Positions 37,701 through 48,349 of a stretch of 64,000 bases of DNA are shown piece by piece; the first letter of the stretch is position 1; each line of letters opens with the position of its first letter. Under the pieces are notes generated by a model. The model had not been told where the DNA came from. It did no database searches and saw only the letters and a list, made by a program, of their open reading frames with translations. The stretch covers positions 15,203,162 to 15,267,161 of the forward strand of contig NC_086283.1 of NCBI RefSeq assembly GCF_021018805.1, read 5' to 3'. Source of the stretch: Prinia subflava (lineage: Eukaryota; Chordata; Aves; Passeriformes; Cisticolidae). The position numbers and the translations under genes are program-made.

Positions 37701-38796
37701 TGTATAATGTTCAGAGAACAGAATCATGTACCCCTCGTTCCCCCAGCACTCAGCAGTCAATATTACTTAGCAAAGTCAAGATCCTTCAAGCCTATCATCT
37801 GGCAAAACACACCCTAAAAAAAGTGGGAATTCTGTGAGAATAAAGACTGAATAGGAATCAAAGTCCCAACTCAATTCTCAGTTGATCTTTGCAGACCAAC
37901 CACCAGGACTGGAAATGTTTGATTCTCATCATTATGAGAGAACAACTAGGCCCAGTAATCTCTTTTACCTTCTCTTAATTTCAGCATCAACTGTTCAGAT
38001 AACACAAAACAGAGTTTGGCATGTGGTTGCTCAAGGTTAATTCATAAAGTAGCTGTACTGGAAGATAAAGGAAACAATTTCTGAGGCTCTTTTTCTGGTA
38101 TTCTGTTACTGCTGCTTTCCTACAACTCCAAGTGAAAAACACTTGGTTTAAAAAAGCTGTTCATATTTCCTCTTGTGCCAGACACCACATTTTGTTTGGT
38201 ATATACATTTCTGATAGCCTTTCCTCCACAGATGTCTATAAAGTTCACATCAGTCAGTTCTTCAAACTAGGTATATCAACACCAACACAGACAATTTTGT
38301 TCCAAGCACAGTTTTTCCTTACATCTATGTTCTGCTGTTCACTTTTGCTTCTGTAATGATGACAGTATTGCTACACATGCAGGACAATCAGGACTCCTGT
38401 GATGCTTAACACAGGCTTTATAGTTCTGCAATGGCCCATTTTCACTGTCAGCAATGAGGCCTGACACGTCAGCAGCTTCTGGCACTAGCAGCTTTCTGAG
38501 GGAAAGGGGAGATTTCAACTTAATTTCCTTTCTCTCTTTCACTTTTCCTAACTTCCTTCCAGAAATGACAATTCTGAAAAATGCATGTGTAGAAATAAAG
38601 AAAGAAAAGAAAAAGAAGGCAACAACCATCATAAAACCTCCTCCCATTTATCACTGTAACACTTCTTCGATGGTAGAACAGGGTCCTATTGATGTTTGGG
38701 GTGAAGAGGAAAAGGCAGGGGGCAAAGAGGCAACACATTTCAGACTCCTTAAAGCCATCAGAAGAGTCAGAGATATGAAAGACAGTTTATAATTAC

Positions 38797-38893
38797 CTCT
38801 GTTGAGTGAAGCTGAACTGTTTATATCTCCAGTAATAAAGGAAGACTCGGACTGCTTTCGGACTGTGTCATTCCACATCCTACGAATCCGGCT
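38797..38893 (-). CDS. ADGRL3: ADGRL3 exon: cytoplasmic tail, [10 protein letters not shown] segment
   Basis: This 97-nt exon (32 codons plus one base) follows tcttcag and ends AACAGAG|gtaatt. It encodes [20 protein letters not shown] and [12 protein letters not shown]. It finishes in phase 1, leaving a G. That G is the branching point of tail splicing: it gives Glu with the last exon (G+AG) or the 52-nt cassette (G+AG), Gly with the 129-nt cassette (G+GA), Asp with the candidate microexon at 28120 (G+AT) and Glu with the candidate terminal exon at 8186 (G+AA). The segment is basic and Ser-rich, typical of the latrophilin tail. Confidence 0.95.
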
Positions 38894-41597
38894 CTGAAGA
38901 GGGATTGAAGCACAGCAGGCAATGAATTTTTAGCAGCTGTAGTAAGGTTTCTTTCTGCCTCACTAAAGATGGCTGCTGGCATGTCTAGCTCAGGATGAGA
39001 CTTGCTTCTAGCCAGCTGTAAGCAAGCAGTTGCTGTTTTGTTGTTTTTTTGTAACCTGCCTCATGCATGCCAGACCCTGCCAGACTTACTTTGTAACAAA
39101 AATGCTCAAAGAAAAAGTGTATAATTGAATTGCTTACCTCTTAATAAAATAAAAAAAAAAACCCAAAAAAACAACCAAACAAAAAAAACCAATCCCCCAA
39201 CCCATCAAAAACAACAAAAAACCAAACAAATAAACAAACCCCCCAAAACCCCTCCAAACCTGCATGAGAGAAACCCAGACCCCATGCCAGCTACAGGGTT
39301 ATCAATATAGCAGCAAATAATGGAAAAATAACCTACACACAGAAACACATGTGCTTCTCACACTCAGACAACTTGTTTCTTGTTTTTGGTGAAGTGTGAC
39401 AGAAGACTTGATTTGTATCTTGGTATCCCTGAATGAACAGAAGTTTTTTAAAGCTATTTTCCATCTTGGGGATTTTAGGGGGGCACAAAAATTCCCCACA
39501 AATGAAAGACTTCTGTTCCTATACTGAAAAATCTGTGATGGTTTTGCCATCTGTGGTATAGCTTCTGCTACTGGCAAAAGTGTCCTGAATATGTTGGCCT
39601 ATGTTTTGTTCCTCAAATATGCTGTGAAGTATCTGCCTCTGTGGCATTTACATCACTGTCTCACTCCTCCCCAGCTAGACCTTGCAAAATATAAAAAAAT
39701 CAGCCAAATGCACCCTGTGAGTAGTTCAGTCCCAATCCCTGCATGAAGATGACTGGAGAACCCAGGTGTCCCAGGGAAACTCTCCCTCACCTCACATATG
39801 TGACCCTGATGGATGTTTTCCCGTGGCTGTGTGAAAGTGATAGTAGGCGATCTGCGAGACTGGGAAGCCTTTTTCTGCTGTGACAGGCCACGTTTTTCTT
39901 AAGTGCCAAAAATCCAGTGGATCCATAGTGAGATATTAGCCATGAGAGATCTACCAAGGCTTAATCATATGGTCCCAGGCTGAAAAGTCCTAGATTACTC
40001 ATTAACAATGAAATAACAGCATCTCCTAATCATGCATTAGCCCTCTGTAAATGGAAGTACCATTCGACATGAGGCCCATGCCCTTTTACAGTAATTATTT
40101 TTCACCTGGACATTTAATTTATTGTACTTCTCTGACATGACCCACTGTAGATTAATTATTCTCTTTTCTGTGTGCTTCTCAGGGAACAAAGGGATCTTAG
40201 AAGCTTTCTTCCTCATGGCCTTCTCTATTTAAAGTTAGGAGCCAGATGTTTTCAACAACTCAGACTGATCTCCATCTACTCTCCATCACCTGTATGAGGT
40301 TTCTCCTGGCTACAATAGGCCTTAGGAACTTCCAGCCTTTCAGGGACGTGCTTCCGCAGGCAAAATACCTCAAACCTCATCTGCCACAAGTGGACTGCTG
40401 CTGGGAGACTCAGATCACCCTCAAAAGGGCTTATTCTCTTGTGCTGGGACTGGTGGGAGGGTGGGACCATTAAAGTCAACTCTTCCTGGAGAGGAGGGCA
40501 CCAGCACACCAGCTAAGATATGTAACATCAGGGGCTTTCAAATTGGCCACCTAAATGCTGCTGGATATTGTGAGTTTTGGACATTATTGGGCTTTGATGG
40601 CCTACTGGAGAGAGGTTCTCTATTCTATTGCTTTTATTTGCTCTGTATAGCTACCAGACCTATGAAAACACCGAAGTGGAGCTTTTGGATGACATCTTGG
40701 AAACTGCTGCAAATAAATAATGATTTGCTCCAAGACATAAATTGCAAATTAGGTTTTCCTGGAAAGTTATAAGCTGTTACTCGCTGCATGTCTTTTATAA
40801 TTTAATAGTGGAACTGTCATGTATAATTACTTCCATTACTAATACTGAATAAATTTGTGTTTGGTTTCTATTGATTAAGAAATAAGCTTCTTCATTTTAT
40901 ATGAACTCTTCGTCCATAAATCTGCATCTCTACACACAAGTTAGCTCCAAAACTGTTAAGTGCGCAAACTACACAAAACTTGAATTTTCAAGTGACCAAA
41001 GGCAACAAATCTAGTAGCTTAGTGAGATAGTCTGACCCCAATGGCTTGCCCTAAGAGGTCTGTAAGCTAAGACAAATTGTGTGAGGCACAGAGCAGACAA
41101 AACCACTGAATTTCAGAGAACCAGCTCTTTCACTGGGAAGCCTGCTACAAGACACTTGTAGCCTTTAATTTTTTTATAAGAAAAACACAACATCATTCTT
41201 GTACATATTAATAGTTAATAGTGACAACCTTCACCTCATGATTAAAGGATGTACTGAAATGTAGCACAGCTGACGAAATGCTCCTACCTCCTGCTTCCCA
41301 TGGATAGCAGCCAGGACACTGCAGGTGGTAACCACCCACCTGCCTCTGGAAGGTAAGTTTGGACTTTTTACTTCAAACAGAACTACTTAGAAAGTTCTTG
41401 GAGAGGCATTTTATTGCCATCCCATCTCTGGGGAAGGCACTGTGTTGAGTTCAGGTCTGGAAGTGAGGGAAATCTTCGCAGGTGCACTGGGGAGAGGCGT
41501 AAGGCAGCTCCTTTCGTGCTGAGAGGAGCTCTCCTCACAGAAGAGCTTAGAAGGGTCTTGGCATGGCATTGGGACACAAACAGAAAGTGTGGGTTAC
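38894..41597 (-). other. ADGRL3 intron between tail exons
   Basis: It holds the A/C-rich tract at 39144-39260; no other feature was recognised. Confidence 0.8.
39144..39260. repeat. A/C-rich low-complexity tract
   Basis: The tract is made of A runs and CCAAA/AAAC units lacking almost any G or T. It is intronic, about 250 bases upstream of the tail exon at 38893 in transcript orientation, where it is T/G-rich. Confidence 0.9.
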
Positions 41598-41723
41598 CTG
41601 TGAGCCCGTGGAATATCTTCCAGGTGTCCTTGACCCCGAGGTTTTTCCTGAGCCGATAGAACTCTCTGTACTTTTCCCACTACAGCAATGCGTGCGCAGG
41701 CATTTTCCGTACTCTTTACGTAC
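41598..41723 (-). CDS. ADGRL3: ADGRL3 exon: proximal cytoplasmic tail, helix 8 region
   Basis: This 126-nt exon, 42 codons in phase 0/0, has the acceptor ccttggctag and the donor TCACAG|gtaacc. It encodes VRKEYGKCLRTHCCSGKSTE, SSIGSGKTSGSRTPGRYSTG and SQ. The basic start continues helix 8 at the membrane. The CC pair just after it is a plausible palmitoylation site, and the Ser/Thr-rich remainder offers phosphorylation sites. It follows directly on QKK from the TM7 exon. No stop or frame change was seen. Confidence 0.95.
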
Positions 41724-44477
41724 CTAGCCAAGGAAACAGCAGTGGTGGTTAGCAGGCAGCTCCTCCTCCAGCCCCTGCCCTCTGATTTTCAACACAACCC
41801 CTGGTTTTTCCTCAGTGTTTCGTTAAAACAAAACCTTCTGCAGTGTGTGGGAAAGCAGTCTAGTACCCCTTGCAGCTGAGCTCATGGCTTAGGATGTCAC
41901 AAGAGACTGCTCCCAATGCAGCAACGCTGCTCGTTGTCACCAGCCAGTTACAGCATCCTCTGAGGCACATCAAAGGAGCATGGGAGAAAGTGCAGGTACA
42001 CCATTCATGACTGAAAATTAATATCACTGTAGATTTGATATAAACTAGCATATTGGCTCATCAAGCTACTAAAAGTTATTGCTTCTGGCAGGGGACTAAG
42101 AAAGAAGAATTCCAAGAGAAACAGATGAAAGATATTGATTTTTTATACAGAAAATATTTCTTGCAGTCCAATTGAAATTTGAGGAAAGTGTAGAACTAGC
42201 ATCATTAGAGTTTATATTCCCAATGCTCAGGGATGGCGGGAGCCTCCTTTTCCACAGCACTGTGCAAGCCAGTCATGTTTTAAAGGGGCATTGCATCAAA
42301 ACCGTGCCACCTCCTTTGTTTCAGAGGAACTATGCTGACTTGTGCCAGGACAGGATCTACCAAGCTTCAGGTGTGATTTTTTATGGGCAGCAATATCCAG
42401 AAACCAGATGGGACATGACTGAAGGTGAGCAGACTGTACTGAAAAGCCAAAAGAGGGTCATGTTACCCGTTGACACAAAACAGCCCCCAAACCATCATGC
42501 ATGTCCAAAACACCAGTTGAAATTCCTTGAAACACAGTTAGCTATAAAATTTTGCCAATCTCTCCATGAGCATTTCACAACTCTGTGAAACAACTGTTTA
42601 AATAGCAAATTACAGCTTTTTCATTAGGCTCTTCCTTAAGCGCTTGAGACAAACACATACCACAAGTGCCCAATATGCTCGAGTGCCTAATCAATCCTTT
42701 GCTGAGAGAAAATAATTCAATTGCTTTAATTAGCCACCCACTGCTTGCCTCTCTGCAGTGTTTTGCTGATTTTCTAGGCCATGATAGATAGGAAAAGAAT
42801 GACTTTTTTTTTCTCCTCGTAAAGAATACCTCCCTCAGCTCTTAGGTCAGAGAGATGCATCCACCCCACAGCAAGGTACCAGCTGCATTCTCCTTCCCTC
42901 TGTGCAGCCATAAATCAGGAACAATTCCACAGTCATCAGTGGTGGTTTGAGGGTGTAAATTGGCTTAAGACAAAAAAGAGAATGATTATGTCATGCTGAC
43001 TGAGAACCCCAGGAGCCAAGGAGATTGTGGAGCTGTACAGGAATGCTGGGTTAGGGACTGACCCTTTGTGGGGTGCATTGGAGGTGAGAGGATGTACCAG
43101 TCAGAGTGGTGCAGAAATTCAAACTCCTCACAGTGAGGCATCTGCAGATTTAATAAACAATGGTGATGCTTTCTACACTCTTACTATCATCTTGCCTGGA
43201 AACTCTCTTTCTGAAAAGTTTGGGATCATCTGTAGGAAGTTGCATCTAGATAAAGCTTTTAAGCTTCTAAGATGGACAAATTTGAGATGCAACAACAAGG
43301 ACAAAACTCTTAACCCGGCAAGTCCTCCTGTGGTTTCAAGAACGACATTTACACAGAGCTCTGCAAACCCTTCCAGAGGCATCAGTTGCAGAGCTCACTT
43401 TTTATGATGAATTTTGATTATGTTTTCATGGGTCAGATCTTGCTTGCCTGTATAGGAAAATGTGAGTAATAGAGGAGCAAGGCTGTGGCTCTCAGATGGA
43501 GGTCAGGTCTCAACACAGACCTGACTTTACTCAATAACCCATTTCACCAAAAGATACTGGTTACCCTGAGAAACTGGGGTAAACATAAACTCTTCCCTAT
43601 GTTTATTAGTTCAGTAAACTGCCCTTTGAAACTAAGATGTACATAGCAAATTCTCAGCAGACATGCATAGAATTGCTGAGCTCTGTACTACTGAATTTAA
43701 GTAGAAAACAAAAAGATTCTTAAAAACACTTATTAGTGATTGTCAGAGGCTGTAAATTTGATCTACATAAAGAGAATTTTTATTCTGTTGTTTTGGGTTT
43801 TTTTTCCCTCCAGAGTTTATCTAAATTATTTCACTGTTAACTTGCAAATGTTAATTGGGACATACTTCAATTTCCACCAAGAAGCACTTGTTGTGCTTGC
43901 TTTGAGGAAGACTTCTCAAACATTGTATCAAACCCAAGCAATACAAAGGCTAATGAACCACTGCAAAGCACAGGTCCTTCAGTTCTTAAAAAAGAAGGGG
44001 AGCATCCCCTCCCTCTTACATCCCATCAACCCATATTTGCTGCCACAGAAAGGGGTAATTTTCTGCAGGGACTGCAAATGAGGATGTAAAGCTTCACTTT
44101 GCTGTGAGCACTCAGCCACGTGAGCACTTTCTGGAAGCTCGTGGATTCTCTCCCCTCTCACACTGGCATACAAGGAAGGAGAATCTGGCTGACAGCAGGC
44201 AAAGCCCTGTTACAGGGCTGTGCAAACTGACAGCCGTCTTTTCCCTAGCCTCTGATACATCTGCCAGGCTGCCGAAATGCCACTGCCACATGTCCTTGTT
44301 AGAACCTCATTCTCCAACATCTTGCTGGTTTCCAGCCTGAAGACCACCCTTATTAGGTGCACAGAGATAAATCTGTGTGATAGGAATTCAGGGCACACAG
44401 AGGATGCTAGCTGTGGTTGTTAGGCAACAAAACACCTCGTTACCACCTCTCTTGCTGCTGGGAACCGTCCGTCTTAC
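41724..44477 (-). other. ADGRL3 intron after the TM7 exon
   Basis: No repeat family or additional exon was recognised. AT-rich DNA at 42590-42800 has many TTAATT-type motifs. Confidence 0.8.
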
Positions 44478-44646
44478 CTTTTTCTGGAGGACACAATGGA
44501 AAATGAATATAAACATTCCCTGCAGAGAATTGAATATGGTGAAGAGATACGCCATGATGACTGTGCTTTCATTAATATACATGAGTCCGAATGCCCAGGT
44601 CAGTCCTAATAGGCAGAGTAGGGCTATTGCACCTATAACCCAGGAC
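44478..44646 (-). CDS. ADGRL3: ADGRL3 exon: TM6, ECL3 and TM7
   Basis: This 169-nt exon lies between the acceptor ctcctaacag and the donor CAGAAAAAG|gtaaga. It encodes [20 protein letters not shown] (TM6), [20 protein letters not shown] (ECL3 and TM7) and [16 protein letters not shown] (TM7 end into helix 8). The first base completes the codon split after ICL3, and it ends in phase 0. The LTWAFG and FNSLQG segments are hallmark adhesion-GPCR TM6 and TM7 motifs. Eleven bases before the exon, the intron carries an uninterrupted run of 41 T on the transcribed strand, which acts as its polypyrimidine tract. Confidence 0.96.
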
Positions 44647-44656
44647 CTGTTAGGAG

Positions 44657-44697
<41 letters not shown>
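44657..44697. repeat. A41 homopolymer (T41 on the transcribed strand)
   Basis: Forty-one uninterrupted A on the plus strand become T41 in the ADGRL3 transcript orientation. It ends 11 bases before the TM6-TM7 exon and merges with the ctcctaacag acceptor, so it forms the polypyrimidine tract. Confidence 0.95.
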
Positions 44698-44699
<2 letters not shown>

Positions 44700-47600
44700 A
44701 AGAAAGAATGGGATTGGTTTTTCATCCACACAAAAGAAGGCATGTGTCCACAGGCAGGAAGATTTTGCCCCTGGTTTTAGCAAAAAGGAAATAGCATATC
44801 AAAGTAAATCATAGGGAGTTTTTATCTTCAAGCTGAATACAGTTTACAAATCTTCAAGCTTGAGGAAATACAAGGAAATGGAAGTGTTATGAGCATCGAA
44901 ATTTATGATAACCAAATCACATTTGTAACCACATCTCTTTTTTAAATATGTAAAAGCATTGTGCATGTAAATGACATGTAGATGTTATTTCTGCAAATGG
45001 AGGAAAAGAAAATAAACCAAATGAAATGACAACTCTGATTGTCACTTTTTTTAGTGTCCACTGGTTTCACAGGACTGCCAGCTGGATTAGTTTCTTTATT
45101 TACACTTAACACCAAGACACATGTATTGCTGCATTTTAGCTAGTCTCCCATATGCCTGTAAACCAGATAAACAGCTACAGGCAGGTGGGCAAGCCTTCCC
45201 TGCTTGCCAGATCCACTCCACACAGGGATGTTCTTTGCAATGCTACTTCACACTTCTTCCTCCCTGCGATGAGGGGAAGTGTGTATACTCGTACAGGCAC
45301 TCACACACATTTGCTAGCATGGTAGCTGCTGCCACACTTCTGCCCGTAGAAAAGGAGAGGCAATCCTTCTTCACATGGGCTGCAAAACTAGGATTATCAC
45401 TTGCATCACCTCAGAAGGGCAGTGGGAGTAGAGGTGTAGCCATTGCTTGGGCCCAAATGTTGTTCCAACAAACAGAGGGAGCAGGGTGTTTTTGCCTGCT
45501 TTCTCCCACTGACTTTCTGCCCGGACAACAGAGCTGGCCACATGGAATCACTGCTGCATGTTAGGTGTTTTGAGTGTTTTCAGGAAAGCTGGAAGCTCTG
45601 CTGGGATAGCAGGAGGAGTAAGTAATCCATGTTACACTGCTAAATAACATTTAATCATCTCCTAAATTACCTTCTCAAAGACTGTGATTCCAATATCAGG
45701 ACAAGAGATGAAATGTGAGAAGCAGTATAGGAACTCTGTCCTGCTCCTAGCCTAGTTTTCACATGAGGTATTACCTACAACTTTAAAGGAACTGCTGCTG
45801 CACAGGGGAGGGAGTAAACTTTTAGCTAGGAAGCAAGCAGCACCTTGAATATCTTTTGCCCTTTACCTGAAGGTGTGGGAACTGACAGTGGTCAGGTTTT
45901 AGGCTTCAGGCACTAGCTATAGTCTGTGGGAAAGACAAGTGAGTGACTCTCTCATTCTGGCCCAGGAAAATCCTAAGGAGGAATCCAAACAATCCTTGGG
46001 AGATGAAAAACCTTTAGCAGGTGATGTTTTTTTAACTTGTTTACTAGCAAAGATGTTTACAAAGAGGTGTAGGCTCTAAATGACCAATCACATTCATTGT
46101 ACTGAAGTGCTGTATAAAAAGAGGGTTTTGAAGAATAAAGATCGCTCTCCACTTGCTAAATAAGCTGGGAGTCATGTCGTTATTCCCATGCCGTCCTTAA
46201 AACAATAATGACACTGAAGGCTTTGGTTTTCTTCTGCCATCCCCTGTTATTATGTGTAACACTGTAAAAATGAACACATTCATATCTAATCTTTGCAGCC
46301 CTTCCTCACTGTTTAGCCCTTCTGCATCCCAAATCAGGCAAGACTGCAGTGAGCCAGCACCTCTGCTTCCTTGTCTGCCTCAAGGCCCCCTGAAGTGCTG
46401 CAGAAGGCTCACAGGGACAAAGACCTGCCTATGTTTCCAAAACTCCTTCAGCCTTGTTGGAATGTGGCCTGGGCTTGGGCACGTTTGGGCTTCCATCTGC
46501 TAAGCAGAGCATGGGGCAAGGGGGAGAAAGATGAAGCAGCAGCAACCTGGGGGGACAAAGCAGTCCTGCAGAGGTCAGACAGACAACTCTGCTACAGAGA
46601 TGCCATGGCAGCTACAGCCTTGAATCCTTTTCCTTTTAACAGGGCTTGTCACAAACAAAAGCATACCCATGTCGTATTCAAGTCTTTTGTTGTTTGTTTG
46701 GGTTTTTTCCCCTTTAGGTACTAGAATGAAAATGCAGCATTAAGTCTCCACTGAAGTTTATAAAATATGTATTATTTCACCACATGACCAGAAGAGCTCC
46801 CTAAGGTAACCCCTTATTAAGACAGTTCTTTAAAAATCACTATTATGTACCTAGCAGACCAGAACAGCTCCTTTGAAGCATTTCCAGTCAATCCCACTAA
46901 TAAATATTTAGTGTGATGCAAATTGAAAATACACTCTCACAATCCTTCAGAAAGGTAGCCACTAGATAATGTTTACAGCTTTAGTCGCTTGGGATATCTT
47001 TCTCCCCAAGATTCCACCATCAGTGAGAGCATGCTATTGTCCTAGTTGCATACCAATTAACAAAGTACAAATAATTTTATTTTTTAACAAAAAAAAAAGA
47101 AGAACAAATTAAGTGGAAACCCCCCTCTTTTTTTTCTCTCTTTCCTCTTTTCTCATCCCCAGATAAAAGCTTCCTGCACTTCCAGAGTCTTTTAAAAATT
47201 ATTCTCTGGATATCAGAAAAGTATTCTGCTCTGAAGCACAGCCCATTCTTGAATCTGATTGAAGAGCCTTTGGCTGCAGAGGTGTGCAGGAATGAAACCG
47301 TTATCTAGTGAAGATATGCTGCCTTCAGTGATGGAAAGGAATCTGTGGGTTAGAAGACCCCCAACAGTGCAAACTGCGCGCATTAGAAAATAGGACCCAT
47401 TGATAAAGAGGACGGGGAGATTACTATGAATAGCTCCATCCCGCATCCACAGAAAAGAACAGAACCAAGCGATGAAAGAGAACATGGGAATGGTGCTGAA
47501 AGAATGAACACAAAGGACTCTTCACCAGAAGAACAAACTGAAAGTCTACTGCAAAGTTGATTGGCATCTATTTTGTACTACCACACATTAGTTTTTTGGT

Positions 47601-48322
47601 TGCAGGAGAAAGAGCGTGGATGCCCTAAGGTATGTAATTTGTAGTAGTTTTTGGCTTTCTTCACAGGTTTGAGATTTTAGTTTTTGGTGCAGCTTGAGGT
47701 TTTTCTCTTGTTCATTGTACAGACTTGCTGCTATTTCATGGCTTTTCTTTTCCATAGTGGAATTTTACTGCAATAAAGAAACAAAAATATCTGGGTTTTG
47801 GTGCATTTGAAAATCAGTGCTTTACAATTAGGGACAATTAGGAGGTACTCCAATGAGTAAGGAGTCTCCAATGCACCAATGCGAACAGATTTACTTGCAC
47901 TACTCCCATTAACTAGAAAGGGAATGATGGGGAATAGCAGGCGTGCACCTTTCTGAAAATTTGCTTTTGTATTTACGCTACCATAAAGCAATCCTCATGA
48001 CAGAGCACAGTGGGACCAGAGGCTGCTGTTGGTAGAACAAGTCTGTACTACACCAGATTAATCGGGGAACTTTCACTTTGAATTCAAGTAACATCCAATT
48101 AAAGAATATAAAGAAAATAAGGTGACAATTGGCTGGCAATACACATGCAGCACATTTACTCTGCACCTTAGCTGTATGCCTGACCATTTTCCTGCACAGT
48201 TTGCTCTTCTGCCTCAAAAGCGAATGACAGAAGCTTTAATGATTTTTCAATATTGATCTGACAGCTGGTTCATGAGACCACACTGATAAATGAAATTTAT
48301 CAGCCATTCAGGTCATTCTTAC
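44698..48322 (-). other. ADGRL3 intron between ICL3 microexon and TM6 exon
   Basis: It contains the LTR-like block at about 45.9-46.2 kb. A 90-codon minus ORF at 47213-47485 has no recognised homologue and is more likely a non-coding element than an exon. Confidence 0.7.
45924..46200 (+). mobile_element. Candidate LTR fragment (class II ERV-like)
   Basis: A compact promoter-like order is visible: TGTGGGAAAGAC at the left, ACCAATCACATTC (CCAAT box) near 46083, TATAAAAAG near 46113, AATAAAG near 46134 and then GGGAGTCATGTCGTTATTCCC. This arrangement of U3, R and U5 signals within about 280 bases is typical of avian retroviral LTRs. Boundaries are approximate and no target duplication was found. 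No coding region is attached. It could also be a fortuitous cluster, hence the moderate score. Confidence 0.4.
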
Positions 48323-48349
48323 TTGATGAAGGGTCTGTTATCCTCATAG
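48323..48349 (-). CDS. ADGRL3: ADGRL3 alternative 27-nt microexon in ICL3
   Basis: The sequence is C TAT GAG GAT AAC AGA CCC TTC ATC AA, read on the minus strand between the acceptor cattctttag and the donor gtaaga. The length is a multiple of three and the phase (2 in, 2 out) fits between the exons at 61189 and 44646. Inclusion changes DNIKSWVIG to DNINYEDNRPFIKSWVIG, inserting nine residues into intracellular loop 3. A YEDN(R/K)PFIK insert just before TM6 is a known splice feature of latrophilins. It sits about 12.8 kb into a 16.5-kb intron. The insert adds two acidic residues and an Arg next to the TM6 base, so an effect on G protein coupling is plausible but inferred. Confidence 0.9.

Larger units (their letters stand above)
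28121..38796 (-). other. Large ADGRL3 tail intron
   Basis: It contains the (AT)n run and the A52 homopolymer. The 33750-34090 part is GC-richer, with repeated TGG/CCTGG-like wording (for example GGCTGGATCCTGGCCCTGGG), but no family was recognised. The 29300-29640 part is AT-rich and looks like non-coding conserved DNA, untested. Confidence 0.7.

Noticed and set aside
47213..47485. 90-codon minus-strand ORF considered as an ADGRL3 exon
   Set aside because: No suitable acceptor/donor pair with matching phases and no known latrophilin segment missing at this point.
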